Shown here one piece after another: positions 8,734 to 17,970 of a DNA stretch of 33,557 nucleotides. The DNA comes from Clostridiales bacterium (lineage in GTDB: Bacteria > Bacillota > Clostridia > Oscillospirales > Oscillospiraceae): contig JAJPXR010000220.1 in assembly GCA_021205375.1 (NCBI GenBank), forward strand, positions 5,589 through 39,145, given 5' to 3'. The notes under the pieces were generated by a model. That model had not been told where the DNA came from, did not search any database, and was given only the letters and a program-made list of their open reading frames with translations. The translations under genes and the position numbers were made by a program. Numbering within the stretch: position 1 is the first letter of the stretch; each line of letters opens with the position of its first letter.

Positions 8734-9140
8734 TGTAAGACCCTTCGCTTTTTTCTACTCCGTTGCAGGGACGAGTTCCTATTGGATAACAGGTAAATCC
8801 CTAAAATAATTACAAATGGATTGTACGCAATATCAATAAGGTACTGATTTATAATACTGGACACCGCAATCAGCACGATTATTATCGACAATTTGAGTTT
8901 TTTTTCCAATGTCACTTTTCTTGCAATATAGGTGTATGCAATCAGCATGATCGCAAATAAAATAACACCGTAAATCATAATAATCTGCAAATAGGATGAA
9001 TCAATATAAGTTGTTCCTATCTTCGTATCATAATCATAAATTTTGTACCCGTTCCCCTGCATTTTGATGGATTGACCGAACAGAGTAAATCCATACATGT
9101 CAATCACCTTTTTACCAATTTTCAGACGATTACTAAACAA
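8730..9140 (-). pseudogene. wzy: Wzy-like polymerase, C-terminal part after an in-frame TAG
   Basis: This is 136 codons in the same frame as the upstream part. It contains an FSNRLKIG...YGFTLFGQ stretch, typical of the periplasmic loop before the last helices of O-antigen/EPS polymerases, followed by three membrane segments and a basic tail. The nearest possible start after the stop is a TTG directly behind it with no ribosome site, so separate translation is unlikely. It overlaps the flippase start by 4 bases. It is AT-rich compared with its neighbours, as wzy genes often are. Confidence 0.7.
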
Positions 9141-9953
9141 CTATTCATCAAGCAAAACCCAGAAATGGCTTGAGCTAGAATACAAATAAGTGATCCCCAC
9201 AGAAAAAATGCCGCAAACCAACGTAACCCATTGCGTCGCAAAGGCAAACCGTTTACTTTGAAAAATTTTTCTCTTGTAATCATACAAAAGGAACAAAATT
9301 AACGTTGCTAAAATCATCAGCTCCGAAAGTCTCGCATTACAGTATCTATCTAAAAAAGCTATGATGAAAATATGAATAATAACATCCAATAACTTCATCT
9401 TATGCTTTCTAATATAATGGTACGCGAGAATCAAAAAGAACACATGCGCTGCAAAATCCGTAGAATAAACGATTCCAAAAGAATAACGGACAGTTCCTGT
9501 ACTTGGCCGCACCGTCGAATAATTGACGATAATTCCTGACAAACTACAGAACATTGCAATTAAAAGATAAATTGTGCCTAAAATCAAATATGTCTTAACA
9601 ATTTTTTTATCATCCACACCACGGCAACCCACGGCAAGCAAAATAAAATCCAAAAGCGTTGCCGTGCTGCTCGAAAATATGGAAATTGCAGCGAACCCCA
9701 CCAAAAGCGCAATCACAGATAATTGCTTAATGTTATAACGGTCAAGAAATGCACATTTGACGAAAATCAGGATGACAGAGAAAACTCGCACCACATTAAG
9801 GAGCGATGAGATATTCATTACCCCCTTAAAGGTGGTTGTGTTATAAAAATCACACGTAAAAAGCAGGAAAAATGCCAAAAAATATGTCACATCTTTCGCT
9901 CTCAGGGACAAAGAGATTTTCCAAGCCGAGGGCTTTCTAACTGAAATTTCCAT
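9141..9953 (-). CDS. wzy: Wzy-like oligosaccharide repeat polymerase, N-terminal part (ends at an in-frame TAG)
   Basis: The 270-residue hydrophobic protein has about 8 membrane helices and a soluble loop. The start is placed at the ATG at 9953 because AGGTGA lies six bases upstream; a TTG two codons earlier is less likely. Position in the operon (between a glycosyltransferase and a Wzx), topology and the downstream in-frame segment identify a Wzy-type polymerase, which joins lipid-linked repeat units outside the membrane; the family has little sequence conservation. The intact frame (8730-9953) would give 407 residues, a normal size. TAG at 9141-9143 falls within ...LLDE-stop-LFSNR. As written, the loop and last helices would be missing and the product probably inactive. 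Confidence 0.75.
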   Translation of the reverse strand: MEISVRKPSAWKISLSLRAKDVTYFLAFFLLFTCDFYNTTTFKGVMNISSLLNVVRVFSVILIFVKCAFLDRYNIKQLSVIALLVGFAAISIFSSSTATLLDFILLAVGCRGVDDKKIVKTYLILGTIYLLIAMFCSLSGIIVNYSTVRPSTGTVRYSFGIVYSTDFAAHVFFLILAYHYIRKHKMKLLDVIIHIFIIAFLDRYCNARLSELMILATLILFLLYDYKRKIFQSKRFAFATQWVTLVCGIFSVGITYLYSSSSHFWVLLDE

Positions 9954-10065
9954 GCTCAATCACCTACTATCAAATCGCCAAAGCAAACTATATCTATATC
10001 TCTGTTGATTTTTCCCCGCAATTTGCCTTTCGGTTTTCTGATTTTAAGGATCATATTCTCACACT

Positions 10066-11112
10066 CTATCTGAATCTCATCTTCAGCTTGGCATAAAGCT
10101 CCAATCCGAACAAAAACTTCGCCTTCATACAAACAGCGGAATACTTATGCTGGTCCTCCAGGTATTTGATCTCGCAGTTCCTGATGGCCGATGAAAACGG
10201 CTCTTCCCCCAGCGTTTTTTTCAGCTCCGCATACCGTTCCGACCTGGTTTTCGGATTCTTGGGATTGAAAAAGTATTTGCTCAACTGGGATGTCAAAAAC
10301 GCCACCTCTCGGTTGGCTTCCGCAACCACAAAGGTGTGGTCTTTTCCGGTCTCTGCAATAAACCTTCGCACAAGTTCACTGTTTCGTTTCAGGATGTCCA
10401 CGGAGACCGGTTTAAACGCATGGGTCAGCGAAGACCCAACAATGCGGTAATTGTACGTATGTTCATCGTTGTAATAAAACTTTTTAACGTGGTTCAGAAG
10501 ATATAAGCTGTAAACGCCATCGTCAAACACGCCCTTGGCGTAGGGGTCAAACCGGATGTGGTTGTCCTTGATGATGGACAGCTTGACAAATTTGCCCCAC
10601 GGCGCGGCATATCCGTTCGAAAGGCCCTTCACATAGTAAGGGCTGAATTTATGGCAGAGGACATATTTTTGAATGCTCTGGATCGTCTCTGGGTCGTCTG
10701 TAAAAAAGATTTGTGAAAACTGGTGAAGGCGTTTCTGATAAGTATCCGCCATAATGACGCAATCGGACATGATGCAATCCGCACCGGTCTGCTCCGCATC
10801 GCGCATCAGCTTCTCACAGGCGTCCAATTCGATCCAGTCATCGGAATCGACAAAATACGCCCACTCGCCGCTTGCGGCGTCAATGCCCGTATTTCGTGCC
10901 TCAGAAACACCGGCGTTCTTCTTGTGGATGACCGTTACCCTTGCGTCCTTCGCCGCGTATTCATCACAAATCTGAGGACAGTTGTCCGGTGAACCGTCAT
11001 CGACCAGGATCAACTCGAAATCCGTGTAGGTCTGTCCAAGGATACTATCCACACACTGATGAATGTATTTTTCTACGCCGTAAACCGGAACGATAAAGCT
11101 GATTTTTGGCAT
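10066..11112 (-). CDS. GT2-family glycosyltransferase
   Basis: The 348-residue protein starts at the ATG at 11112, which has GAAGGAGT in front and begins MPKISFIVPVYG as GT-A family 2 enzymes do. Visible motifs are ILVDDGSPDN (sugar-nucleotide binding), KKNAGVSEARNTGID, and the metal-binding DSDD. It should move a sugar from a nucleotide donor onto the lipid-linked acceptor at the inner face of the membrane. It is the only glycosyltransferase of the operon besides the initiating transferase, so the repeat unit is either very short or partly built by genes elsewhere. It ends with TAG followed by 112 gene-free, AT-rich bases before wzy. Confidence 0.88.
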   Translation of the reverse strand: MPKISFIVPVYGVEKYIHQCVDSILGQTYTDFELILVDDGSPDNCPQICDEYAAKDARVTVIHKKNAGVSEARNTGIDAASGEWAYFVDSDDWIELDACEKLMRDAEQTGADCIMSDCVIMADTYQKRLHQFSQIFFTDDPETIQSIQKYVLCHKFSPYYVKGLSNGYAAPWGKFVKLSIIKDNHIRFDPYAKGVFDDGVYSLYLLNHVKKFYYNDEHTYNYRIVGSSLTHAFKPVSVDILKRNSELVRRFIAETGKDHTFVVAEANREVAFLTSQLSKYFFNPKNPKTRSERYAELKKTLGEEPFSSAIRNCEIKYLEDQHKYSAVCMKAKFLFGLELYAKLKMRFR

Positions 11113-11212
11113 CTTGTTAGACTCCTTCAATTGTTTTTTGCCCGTCATTGCAATGGGATCACATACCGCTCTCCCATCAGGGTTTGATCGAAACCCGACT
11201 GTAAAAGCAGCC

Positions 11213-12121
11213 TCAGCCCTTTTTGCAAACGAACTGTACGGTATCCTTCACAATATCGGCGAAGGAATGAGGCGGCTTCCACCCCAGATCCTGATACAAA
11301 AGGCTGCTGTCCATCCCCGCGTTCAGGGCATGTTTTTCATCTGGCTGCACCAGGATATCAACCTTTTTCCCTGTGACCTTTTCGGCCTCGTCCCGGACGA
11401 GGGCAGCCATCTCTGTAATGCCGGTCTGCCCGTCCGGTCCAAGGTTGTAGACGGGCTTCCAGGAATCTGGAGCCTTCTGCAAAAGAAACGTGATCGCCTG
11501 GGCGGCATCTCTGACATCCAGGAAGGAAAACTTTTGCGTTCCCCCGACAATGGAGAGGTTCTCCCCGGCCAAAGCGCTGCAAACGAATTTATAGAGCACA
11601 TTTTGGGGGACTGTATCCGTCGGTCCCATCAGCGAGGCCAGCCTCAGGCTGCAACCAGCCGTTGCGCCCTTGGAAAAATGGACCGCCTGCCGCAGCAATT
11701 CCTCTGCGCCGCACTTTGCCAGCGCATAAAGATACCCCGGCGCCAGCTCCGAATCCTCCGCCCCCAGCATGGCTTTTTCACTTCCATACACAGACTGGGA
11801 AGAGAGATTCAAAATCCCGGCGGCTCTGTTTTCCACAGCGGCCTGAAACAGCCGCCTTGAAAAATCAAGGCTTTGCGCCAGGCCAACGCCTACGGACTTG
11901 CGGCAGAACGCCCCATGGATGATGATGCAGTTCTCGTCGATCACGCCATGGCTGTTCAGCAGGTCCTCGTTGGAGAGAATACGGACATCGCGCCCTCGAA
12001 AAAGCGCCTCCGCCTTCGCTGGCGCAGAGGTCAACGCATAAATTTCATACCCGCTGCCTTCCAGTTGCCTGACCAATTCTCTGCCCAAGTATCCGGTCGC
12101 TCCGGTAATGACTATCTTCAT
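11213..12121 (-). CDS. NAD(P)-dependent sugar epimerase/dehydratase
   Basis: The 302-residue short-chain dehydrogenase of the extended type has the N-terminal GATGYLGRE loop for NAD(P), an SSQSVYG strand, and the YALAK (YxxxK) catalytic pair in the middle. It probably epimerises, dehydrates or reduces a nucleotide sugar needed by the operon. The reaction cannot be fixed from sequence. AGGAGT precedes the ATG. It sits between the GT2 and the three ATP-grasp genes, on the same strand with short gaps. Confidence 0.85.
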   Translation of the reverse strand: MKIVITGATGYLGRELVRQLEGSGYEIYALTSAPAKAEALFRGRDVRILSNEDLLNSHGVIDENCIIIHGAFCRKSVGVGLAQSLDFSRRLFQAAVENRAAGILNLSSQSVYGSEKAMLGAEDSELAPGYLYALAKCGAEELLRQAVHFSKGATAGCSLRLASLMGPTDTVPQNVLYKFVCSALAGENLSIVGGTQKFSFLDVRDAAQAITFLLQKAPDSWKPVYNLGPDGQTGITEMAALVRDEAEKVTGKKVDILVQPDEKHALNAGMDSSLLYQDLGWKPPHSFADIVKDTVQFVCKKG

Positions 12122-12165
12122 GAAACTTTACTCCTGATACATTTTGGATTCTTTGTAAAACCGAT

Positions 12166-13470
12166 TTATTGCCCCCGATGAGCAAAAAGTCTCTCCGGCT
12201 CCATCTTGACCACCATGTTTTCTCCCTTATCGTTCAAAACCGTGATGTGCTCATTTAAATAGGCAATATCCTCTGCCATCTGTTCCCGGCTGTCACACAT
12301 CATGACAAAGCGGATCATCAGTTGCCGGAGCGTATCCCCATTTGGCGTTTCTGTCCCAACCGGATACCGGCTCTCATACTCGATGACACTCGGCGTATGG
12401 TTTACAGCTTGTTCCAGGCCCTCAATCATCCCTACTTTGCCGCCTTTCGCCACAAAGGACACAATGCCACAGCATTTCCCCTTCATATAAGGGTCCTCTT
12501 TCTCCGGGCAGAAGGTGACGCTCTTCCCAAGCAGGGCGTGTTCCACAAGCACGTGCATATAATTCACGCCGTTCGTTCTCGCCAAAAAGCGATATGGGGC
12601 CTCTCCCGCCGAGCGCAGCCCCGCCTCAAAAATGTGAAATCCAGTTTCCGGGTCATACATCCCCTGAATGAACAGCACACCGTTTTTCATCCCCAGGCTC
12701 CTGCACAGGCGGAGCATGGGTTCATTCACTTGCTCCATAAAAGCGTCCAGGAACAGGGATGGAAACACACGTGCGGCGGGGATCGTTGTTACGTTTCCTT
12801 CATGAACAGCCACGGGATAACGGTTATCCATGCAGGACAGCGTCGGCACTCCGTTGCTTACCGTATAATGCGCGGTAAACTCTTCGCCCTTTACAAACTC
12901 TTCGACGATGATTTTTCCGCAATTGGAATGGGAAAAGGAATCTCCTTCCGCCTCCGTCAACTCATCCTCATTCATGCAGATATGTACCCCGGCAGATGTG
13001 GAAGCGTCCACCGGTTTGATGACAGCGGGATATTGGATGGTCTCTAAAACCGATTCCGGCAGCTTCTCCCCTGTAAAATAGGTATGCGGACACGGCACGC
13101 CGTTTTCTTCACAAAGTCTGCGGAACTGGTCTTTGCTCTCTACGCTATCCCACTGTTCTTTCGTACAATAAAATGAAAGACCATATTTTTCGGAGAGCGC
13201 CATCGCGTTCAGCAGATTAAATTCGCTGATGCCTGCCAGAACCCCGTCAACATGTTTTTCTTCGATGAGCTTGCTCAACGCCTCCAAATCGGCTGTGCTG
13301 ATCAGGACCGCCTCATCTGCGACCCGCTTGGCAGCCGAACGCTCTGGCGGATAGTAATCCGCCACTATTACATGTGCGCCATTCTCCCTCGCATATTGGA
13401 CAATATCAGTCGCTCCTACGTTGGAGCCGAGGACCAACAAGGTTTTCCCCTGAAAAAGCTGATTATCCAT
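12166..13470 (-). CDS. ATP-grasp carboxylate-amine ligase-like protein, third of three
   Basis: The 434-residue protein has an N-terminal pre-ATP-grasp domain (LLVLGSNVGATDI, then IVADYYPPERS). The ATP-grasp core follows with AVIKPVDASTSAGV (nucleotide-binding lysine and loop), IIVEEFVKGEEF and, near the end of the core, the IFEAGLRSAGEAP segment. Family members activate a carboxylate as acyl-phosphate and join it to an amine. It is the most divergent of the three neighbours, with a longer C-terminal part. AGGAGT precedes the ATG. The substrate is unknown; its place in a glycan operon suggests amide-linked decoration of an amino sugar, which is inference. Confidence 0.8.
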   Translation of the reverse strand: MDNQLFQGKTLLVLGSNVGATDIVQYARENGAHVIVADYYPPERSAAKRVADEAVLISTADLEALSKLIEEKHVDGVLAGISEFNLLNAMALSEKYGLSFYCTKEQWDSVESKDQFRRLCEENGVPCPHTYFTGEKLPESVLETIQYPAVIKPVDASTSAGVHICMNEDELTEAEGDSFSHSNCGKIIVEEFVKGEEFTAHYTVSNGVPTLSCMDNRYPVAVHEGNVTTIPAARVFPSLFLDAFMEQVNEPMLRLCRSLGMKNGVLFIQGMYDPETGFHIFEAGLRSAGEAPYRFLARTNGVNYMHVLVEHALLGKSVTFCPEKEDPYMKGKCCGIVSFVAKGGKVGMIEGLEQAVNHTPSVIEYESRYPVGTETPNGDTLRQLMIRFVMMCDSREQMAEDIAYLNEHITVLNDKGENMVVKMEPERLFAHRGQ

Positions 13471-13518
13471 TCAGAATTACTCCTATTTTCTTTTCTAATA
13501 CGATAAAATGCCTTGCTT

Positions 13519-14715
13519 TTACTGAACCACAACCTGTATGTGGTCATATATATGGTTCACGGTCTCATTCATTTCATCTTGATTATCAAACCTAAGCACC
13601 AATGTCCCAATCGCAAAATTTGCCGCTGTGAATACATGAACTTCCTCTCCCGCTTTAACCCACAGATCCGTCTGATATAAATGAGGACGCAGCTTTTCAT
13701 CTGTCAGAAGTCTAACAAACTTGCCATTCTTATCGCTGTGCAAAACGATCTCCGCCCAGAATCCATCATACACGGGATCGGTCATAGGCATCACTTCGTC
13801 TCCAACTGCCGCACGAACAGCATTCTTGATTAATTCCTGTCCTGTTGCGTATTCCAGCACTTCTGCCAGACGGTTGCCACCGCCTCTTGGCGAACACTCC
13901 ATTATATACGGCTTCCCATTTGCTCCTTGCCGGGCCTCAATGTTATAAATTGAGGTTTTCAGATTCAAGAGCTTTATCAATCTCTGGATCTCGCTGCGGA
14001 GGGTATCCTGGATTTCCTGCGGCATTTCACAGGGCCATGTGTATGCGCATGGCGCATAAGGATTTTCAGCATTCAAATCAAACTTCTGGTTATTAAACGA
14101 TGCAAACACCAACTCGCCATCTATGCTAAAGCTATCTGTATCCGTCGAATCGCCTTGCTTTTCAATAAACTCTTCAACAATAAACTCGCTAGAAAGGGAA
14201 TATTCCAAGGCATTTACGATTGCACCTTTCAAGGCATTTGGATCATCTACTCTAGTGACGCCTTTACTCCCGGCAGAATCTGTAGGCTTAACGATAACTG
14301 GCCAACTAAAATCATAGGCCTCTTTCAGGGCTTCCTCCAGGGATGTATATCCTTTTGCTTTTGGGACGTTAAACCCATTTTCGGTCAGAAAATTTCGGAA
14401 CAATGCTTTATTTTGCATGATTCTTACTGACTCATACGGATTTGTCGGAAGTCCGAGCTTCTCCGCGACATAAGCTGCGGTCACGACACCGGGATCACAT
14501 GCAAATGACATAATCCCGTTCACCTGTAACTCCTGCGCTAAAACCAGAACCGCTTCCTTATCAATGATGCTGACATTATGATACTCGTCCGAATATTTAT
14601 GCGCATAATTATCAGGCAAATAGTCACAGGTAATCGTGTAATACCCCAACTCATGCGCTGCTTTTATCACCGGCCGAAGATATCTTGATCCGCCAAGTAA
14701 CAGCACTTTTTTCAT
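13519..14715 (-). CDS. ATP-grasp ligase-like protein, second of three
   Basis: The 398-residue protein starts at the ATG at 14715, chosen because GGAGG lies eight bases before it; an ATG five codons upstream would overlap that site. It opens MKKVLLLGGSRYLRPVIKAA, then has YDFSWPVIVKPTDSAGSKGV (ATP loop), FIVEEFIEKQ and the metal-binding region IMECSPRGGGNRLAE. This is the carbamoyl-phosphate-synthase/D-Ala-D-Ala-ligase-like ATP-grasp fold. It is clearly a paralogue of the next gene upstream, with shared opening, spacing and core motifs, so the pair arose by duplication. Partner substrates may differ. Cytosolic; substrate unknown. Confidence 0.83.
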   Translation of the reverse strand: MKKVLLLGGSRYLRPVIKAAHELGYYTITCDYLPDNYAHKYSDEYHNVSIIDKEAVLVLAQELQVNGIMSFACDPGVVTAAYVAEKLGLPTNPYESVRIMQNKALFRNFLTENGFNVPKAKGYTSLEEALKEAYDFSWPVIVKPTDSAGSKGVTRVDDPNALKGAIVNALEYSLSSEFIVEEFIEKQGDSTDTDSFSIDGELVFASFNNQKFDLNAENPYAPCAYTWPCEMPQEIQDTLRSEIQRLIKLLNLKTSIYNIEARQGANGKPYIMECSPRGGGNRLAEVLEYATGQELIKNAVRAAVGDEVMPMTDPVYDGFWAEIVLHSDKNGKFVRLLTDEKLRPHLYQTDLWVKAGEEVHVFTAANFAIGTLVLRFDNQDEMNETVNHIYDHIQVVVQ

Positions 14716-14772
14716 GCCGCGCACCTCCATTCATAAGAATAGAGGTCTTCGATCAATGGGGTAGCGGCAATA

Positions 14773-15996
14773 TCAACGATAACTAGGAGCAGTACCCCCC
14801 CCCTGGACAATTTTCACATCTATAGATTGATTTATATTCTCCAGCATAAAATCCATTTCCTCCTGATTTTTGAACTTCAAGAAAATAATTCCGATCGCCT
14901 TGGCTGCATTGTCGAAGTATTCTACAGGGTCGCCCGGCTTCTTGTACACACATTCTTTCACGATATGTTCTTTCAGCTCTTCCGAATACTCGATTCCTTC
15001 GAAAGCGCCATTTTCCGCTGTGTGTAGATTGTGGGTGGCATAATACAACGTCCCTTTGGTTTCCTGGATGTCGATTGGCATCCCCATAGCAACGCGCACC
15101 GACATCTCAACCACATCCGTGTCAAATATCATACCCAGCAGATCGGGGATCATGTTCCCGCCGCTCCTGGGGCCAATGTCGATGGGCCACACTCTGTCAT
15201 TTTGATCGACGACCAACTCCACGTTCATCGGACCGGACACAATGCCGAGCTTATCGACCATCCTCTGCAAAGTGTCTTTCACATGTTCCGTATCCACTTC
15301 GCTTAACAGCAAAGGATAACTTTTCCCTACCGGGACCAATGGATTCACACGGTTGTCCCTGTGGCAGTTCATAAGGCCCCATTGGATCACCTTTCCCTCA
15401 TATACAAAGATGTCTCCGCCGATCAGGTACTTATGCTTCTTTTCAATATACTCTTCCACGATCAGGCGATGGGTTCTTGAAAAGGAAAATGCAAATTCCG
15501 CTGCCTGCGACAACCCGTCCCAACTGTGAAGCACGGTTGCTCCCTTGCTCCCGGAAGAGTCAACAGGCTTTACAATGACCGGAAGGCGATAGCGGCAGAT
15601 GTCCTTCTCAATTTCCTGCTGCGCTGCATAGCCGTTCGACACTGGCGCACAAAAGCCGTTTTCCTGCAAAAATCGCCGGAACTTATCCTTATTACACAGG
15701 ATTTGAACAGATTCATACGGATTCCCCGGCAGTCCCAGCTTCTCCGCCACATACGCGGCGGTGGGCGCCGCCGGGTCGGAGGCGTAGGCAAGGACGCCGT
15801 CGATTTTTTCCTTTTCTGCCACTTTCAAAACGGCTTCCTTGTCCGTCGTGCTGACCAGATAAAAGCGGTCCGCCGCGTACTGCCCCGGATTATCCGTGAG
15901 ATAATCACAGAGTACCGTGTAAAAGCCCAGTCTCTTTGCGGTCTCGATTGCAATGACCTGCTGCGCAGACCCGCCGAGTAACAGTATCTTTTTCAT
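14773..15996 (-). CDS. ATP-grasp ligase-like protein, first of three
   Basis: The 407-residue protein begins MKKILLLGGSAQQVIAIETA. It carries RLPVIVKPVDSSGSKGAT (ATP loop), LIVEEYIEKKHKYL and the metal-binding DIGPRSGGN segment, so all core ATP-grasp elements are present. It is a close relative of the gene at 13519-14715. Its start overlaps the stop of the sugar transferase gene (ATGA), with GGAGAAAAGTGA before the ATG, so the two are translationally coupled. It should make an acyl-phosphate-dependent amide or peptide bond; the amine acceptor might be the amino sugar made by the aminotransferase two genes upstream. Confidence 0.83.
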   Translation of the reverse strand: MKKILLLGGSAQQVIAIETAKRLGFYTVLCDYLTDNPGQYAADRFYLVSTTDKEAVLKVAEKEKIDGVLAYASDPAAPTAAYVAEKLGLPGNPYESVQILCNKDKFRRFLQENGFCAPVSNGYAAQQEIEKDICRYRLPVIVKPVDSSGSKGATVLHSWDGLSQAAEFAFSFSRTHRLIVEEYIEKKHKYLIGGDIFVYEGKVIQWGLMNCHRDNRVNPLVPVGKSYPLLLSEVDTEHVKDTLQRMVDKLGIVSGPMNVELVVDQNDRVWPIDIGPRSGGNMIPDLLGMIFDTDVVEMSVRVAMGMPIDIQETKGTLYYATHNLHTAENGAFEGIEYSEELKEHIVKECVYKKPGDPVEYFDNAAKAIGIIFLKFKNQEEMDFMLENINQSIDVKIVQGGGTAPSYR

Positions 15997-16847
15997 TCAC
16001 TTTTCTCCATGCCTAGTTCCGCAAAGGCCCGGTCAATATACTTCTGCTCGACCCCGTCCAGGTTTATGACCCGGCCACAGGTGTCGTACCCCATAAACGT
16101 CCCGATTTTGACATTGGCTCTGGCAGAAGCATTCTTTCGGTTGAGCGCAAATTGCACCAGGCGAACCATCATCTTACAGTCGGTCAGAAAACTGACATGC
16201 TCGATGTACCAAACGTCGTTATCCAGCTTTTCCTGCCATGTCCACACGTGGTCAATGGCCTCATGCGGCGGACACTCCAAACCGGGCCTTACGGAGAGCC
16301 GCGCCTTGTGCCTGGCATTATATCGGCCAAGGTATTCCGGCGGCAATGGCCGCGGCCCGATCAGGCTCATGTCGCCCTTCAACACAGACCAGAAATTCAA
16401 CAGCTCGTCCAGGGAAGTTTTCCGAACGAACCTGCCCCATTTTGTCACACGCTGGCCAGGCGGGAGCAGTTCTCCCTTTTCATCCACTTCATTCGTCATG
16501 TTGCGGAACTTGACGATTTTAAACGGTTTCCCGTTTCTTCCGGTCCGCTCCTGTAGGAAAAACAGCGGCCTTCCCACGTCAAAGAAGGTAACGATCCCAA
16601 TGACAAAATTAATCGGCAGCGTGACGATCACAGCAAGCAGCGAAACGATAATATCGATCAGCCTTTTTATGTATTTGGAATAAATGCCTTGCCTTGGATG
16701 GACTTTTTCCAGCTTTGCATTTATTTCCGGGAGGCGCTCCTCCGCAAGCCAATCTGCGATTTGCCAGCGCATCGCTTTGGTCAGCTCTGCCCTGTCGTGG
16801 TGTGGCGTCTCTGTTACGGCAGTCGGCCCCATTCCTTCTGTTTCCAT
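15993..16847 (-). CDS. Initiating sugar-phosphate transferase (bacterial sugar transferase family)
   Basis: The 284-residue protein has an N-terminal extension of about 55 residues, one membrane segment (LIDIIVSLLAVIVTLPINFV region) and the phosphoglycosyl-transferase core: PLFFLQERTG, FKIVKFRNM, TSLDELLNFWSVLKGDMSLIGPRPL. By family knowledge it moves sugar-1-phosphate from a nucleotide sugar to undecaprenyl phosphate and starts the repeat unit at the membrane. A C-terminal part of about 90 residues beyond the usual core (from about 200, with paired aromatic residues and DVWYIEHVSFLTDCK) is seen in the PglC/WecA-unrelated EPS subgroup. GGAGGATAA precedes the ATG. It is the second gene of the operon. 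Confidence 0.88.
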   Translation of the reverse strand: METEGMGPTAVTETPHHDRAELTKAMRWQIADWLAEERLPEINAKLEKVHPRQGIYSKYIKRLIDIIVSLLAVIVTLPINFVIGIVTFFDVGRPLFFLQERTGRNGKPFKIVKFRNMTNEVDEKGELLPPGQRVTKWGRFVRKTSLDELLNFWSVLKGDMSLIGPRPLPPEYLGRYNARHKARLSVRPGLECPPHEAIDHVWTWQEKLDNDVWYIEHVSFLTDCKMMVRLVQFALNRKNASARANVKIGTFMGYDTCGRVINLDGVEQKYIDRAFAELGMEKSE

Positions 16848-16866
16848 TTGCTTATCCTCCGAAAAA

Positions 16867-17970
16867 TCACTTGCGCAAAATCAGATCGCAAATCCGCTCA
16901 ACCTCATCCAGCTCCAAATCGGCATACATCGGCAGGCACAGGATGTTCATGGAGACGTTGTGCGCCACCGGTGTTTTCTGGAGCTTGAATCTGCCGGCAT
17001 AGCACTCCAGCTCGTTTGTGGCCGGGAAGAAATACCGCCTTGCGTGGATGTCATGCCGCATCAAACGGTCGTAAATATCATCTCTGCTCTTGCCAAACAT
17101 CCTCGGATCAACGTAAATCGGATAATAAGCGTAATTAGGAACGACGCCCTCTCTCAGTTTCATCAGACGGATACCGGGAACCGCTCCCAGCCGCTCATCG
17201 TATTTCTCCGCAACCGCCTTCCGCTTTGCAATGTTTTCGTCAACGTGCCGCAGGTTGCAAATGCCCATCGCAGCGCGGAACTCATCCATCTTCGCGTTGC
17301 CGCCGATGCCGGTCACGCGGTCCTCCCCGTGGATGCCAAAATTTTTCAGTTCGTGGAGGCGGACACGATAGTCGCTGTCGCTGAACGAGATTGCCCCGCC
17401 CTCGATGGTGTTGAACACCTTGGTCGCGTGGAAGCTGAACATGCACATATCGCCAAAATTGCCCACGCCGACGCCCTTGTACGTAGTCCCAAAGGCGTGC
17501 GCGCCGTCGTAGAAGACCTTTAGGCCGTGCCGGTCCGCGATCTCCTGAATGGCTTCCACATCACACAGGTTCCCATAGACATGCACCGGCATGATGGCCA
17601 CCGTCCTGGGCGTGATTAAATCTTCAATTTTTGAGACGTCGATGGTATAATCTCGCGGGTCGATATCACAAAAGACAGGGACAAGGTTCTTTCTCACGAT
17701 TGCATGGGTCGTCGAAACAAAGGTGTAAGGTGTGGTGATCACCTCTGACCCAGCCGGAAAGTCAAACGTTTGCAGGCCCATTTCCAGAGCCAAATGTCCG
17801 TTGGCAAACAGGGAAAGCTGCGGCACGTCAAGGTAGTCCATCAACTGGTGCTGGAGCTTCTTATAGACCGGCCCCATGTTCGTCATTCGTTTCGACTCGA
17901 AAATAGGCTTGATTTCTTCAATATATTCCTCCATCGAGGCAATCGAAGACTGCGTGACAAAAGTACTCAT
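16867..17970 (-). CDS. DegT/DnrJ/EryC1-family sugar aminotransferase
   Basis: The 367-residue PLP enzyme carries DGAHAFGT (cofactor-binding aspartate) and SFHATKVFNTIEGG, whose lysine should form the Schiff base with PLP. The family transfers an amino group from glutamate or glutamine to a keto-sugar nucleotide, giving for example 4-amino-4,6-dideoxy sugars. It is the first gene of the glycan operon, with GGAGGAAG before the ATG and a consensus promoter about 150 bases upstream. No 4,6-dehydratase is present beside it; the keto-sugar may come from the epimerase/dehydratase at 11213-12121 or from elsewhere. The product amino sugar is a natural acceptor for ATP-grasp ligases, an inference. Confidence 0.88.
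   Translation of the reverse strand: MSTFVTQSSIASMEEYIEEIKPIFESKRMTNMGPVYKKLQHQLMDYLDVPQLSLFANGHLALEMGLQTFDFPAGSEVITTPYTFVSTTHAIVRKNLVPVFCDIDPRDYTIDVSKIEDLITPRTVAIMPVHVYGNLCDVEAIQEIADRHGLKVFYDGAHAFGTTYKGVGVGNFGDMCMFSFHATKVFNTIEGGAISFSDSDYRVRLHELKNFGIHGEDRVTGIGGNAKMDEFRAAMGICNLRHVDENIAKRKAVAEKYDERLGAVPGIRLMKLREGVVPNYAYYPIYVDPRMFGKSRDDIYDRLMRHDIHARRYFFPATNELECYAGRFKLQKTPVAHNVSMNILCLPMYADLELDEVERICDLILRK

Noticed and set aside
2607-9143. TAG reassigned to an amino acid or pyrrolysine
   Set aside because: TAG is the natural end of oppB and also ends the GT2 gene. No pyl gene is in the window, and the NLR amber replaces a Tyr of a repeat, not an active-site residue.
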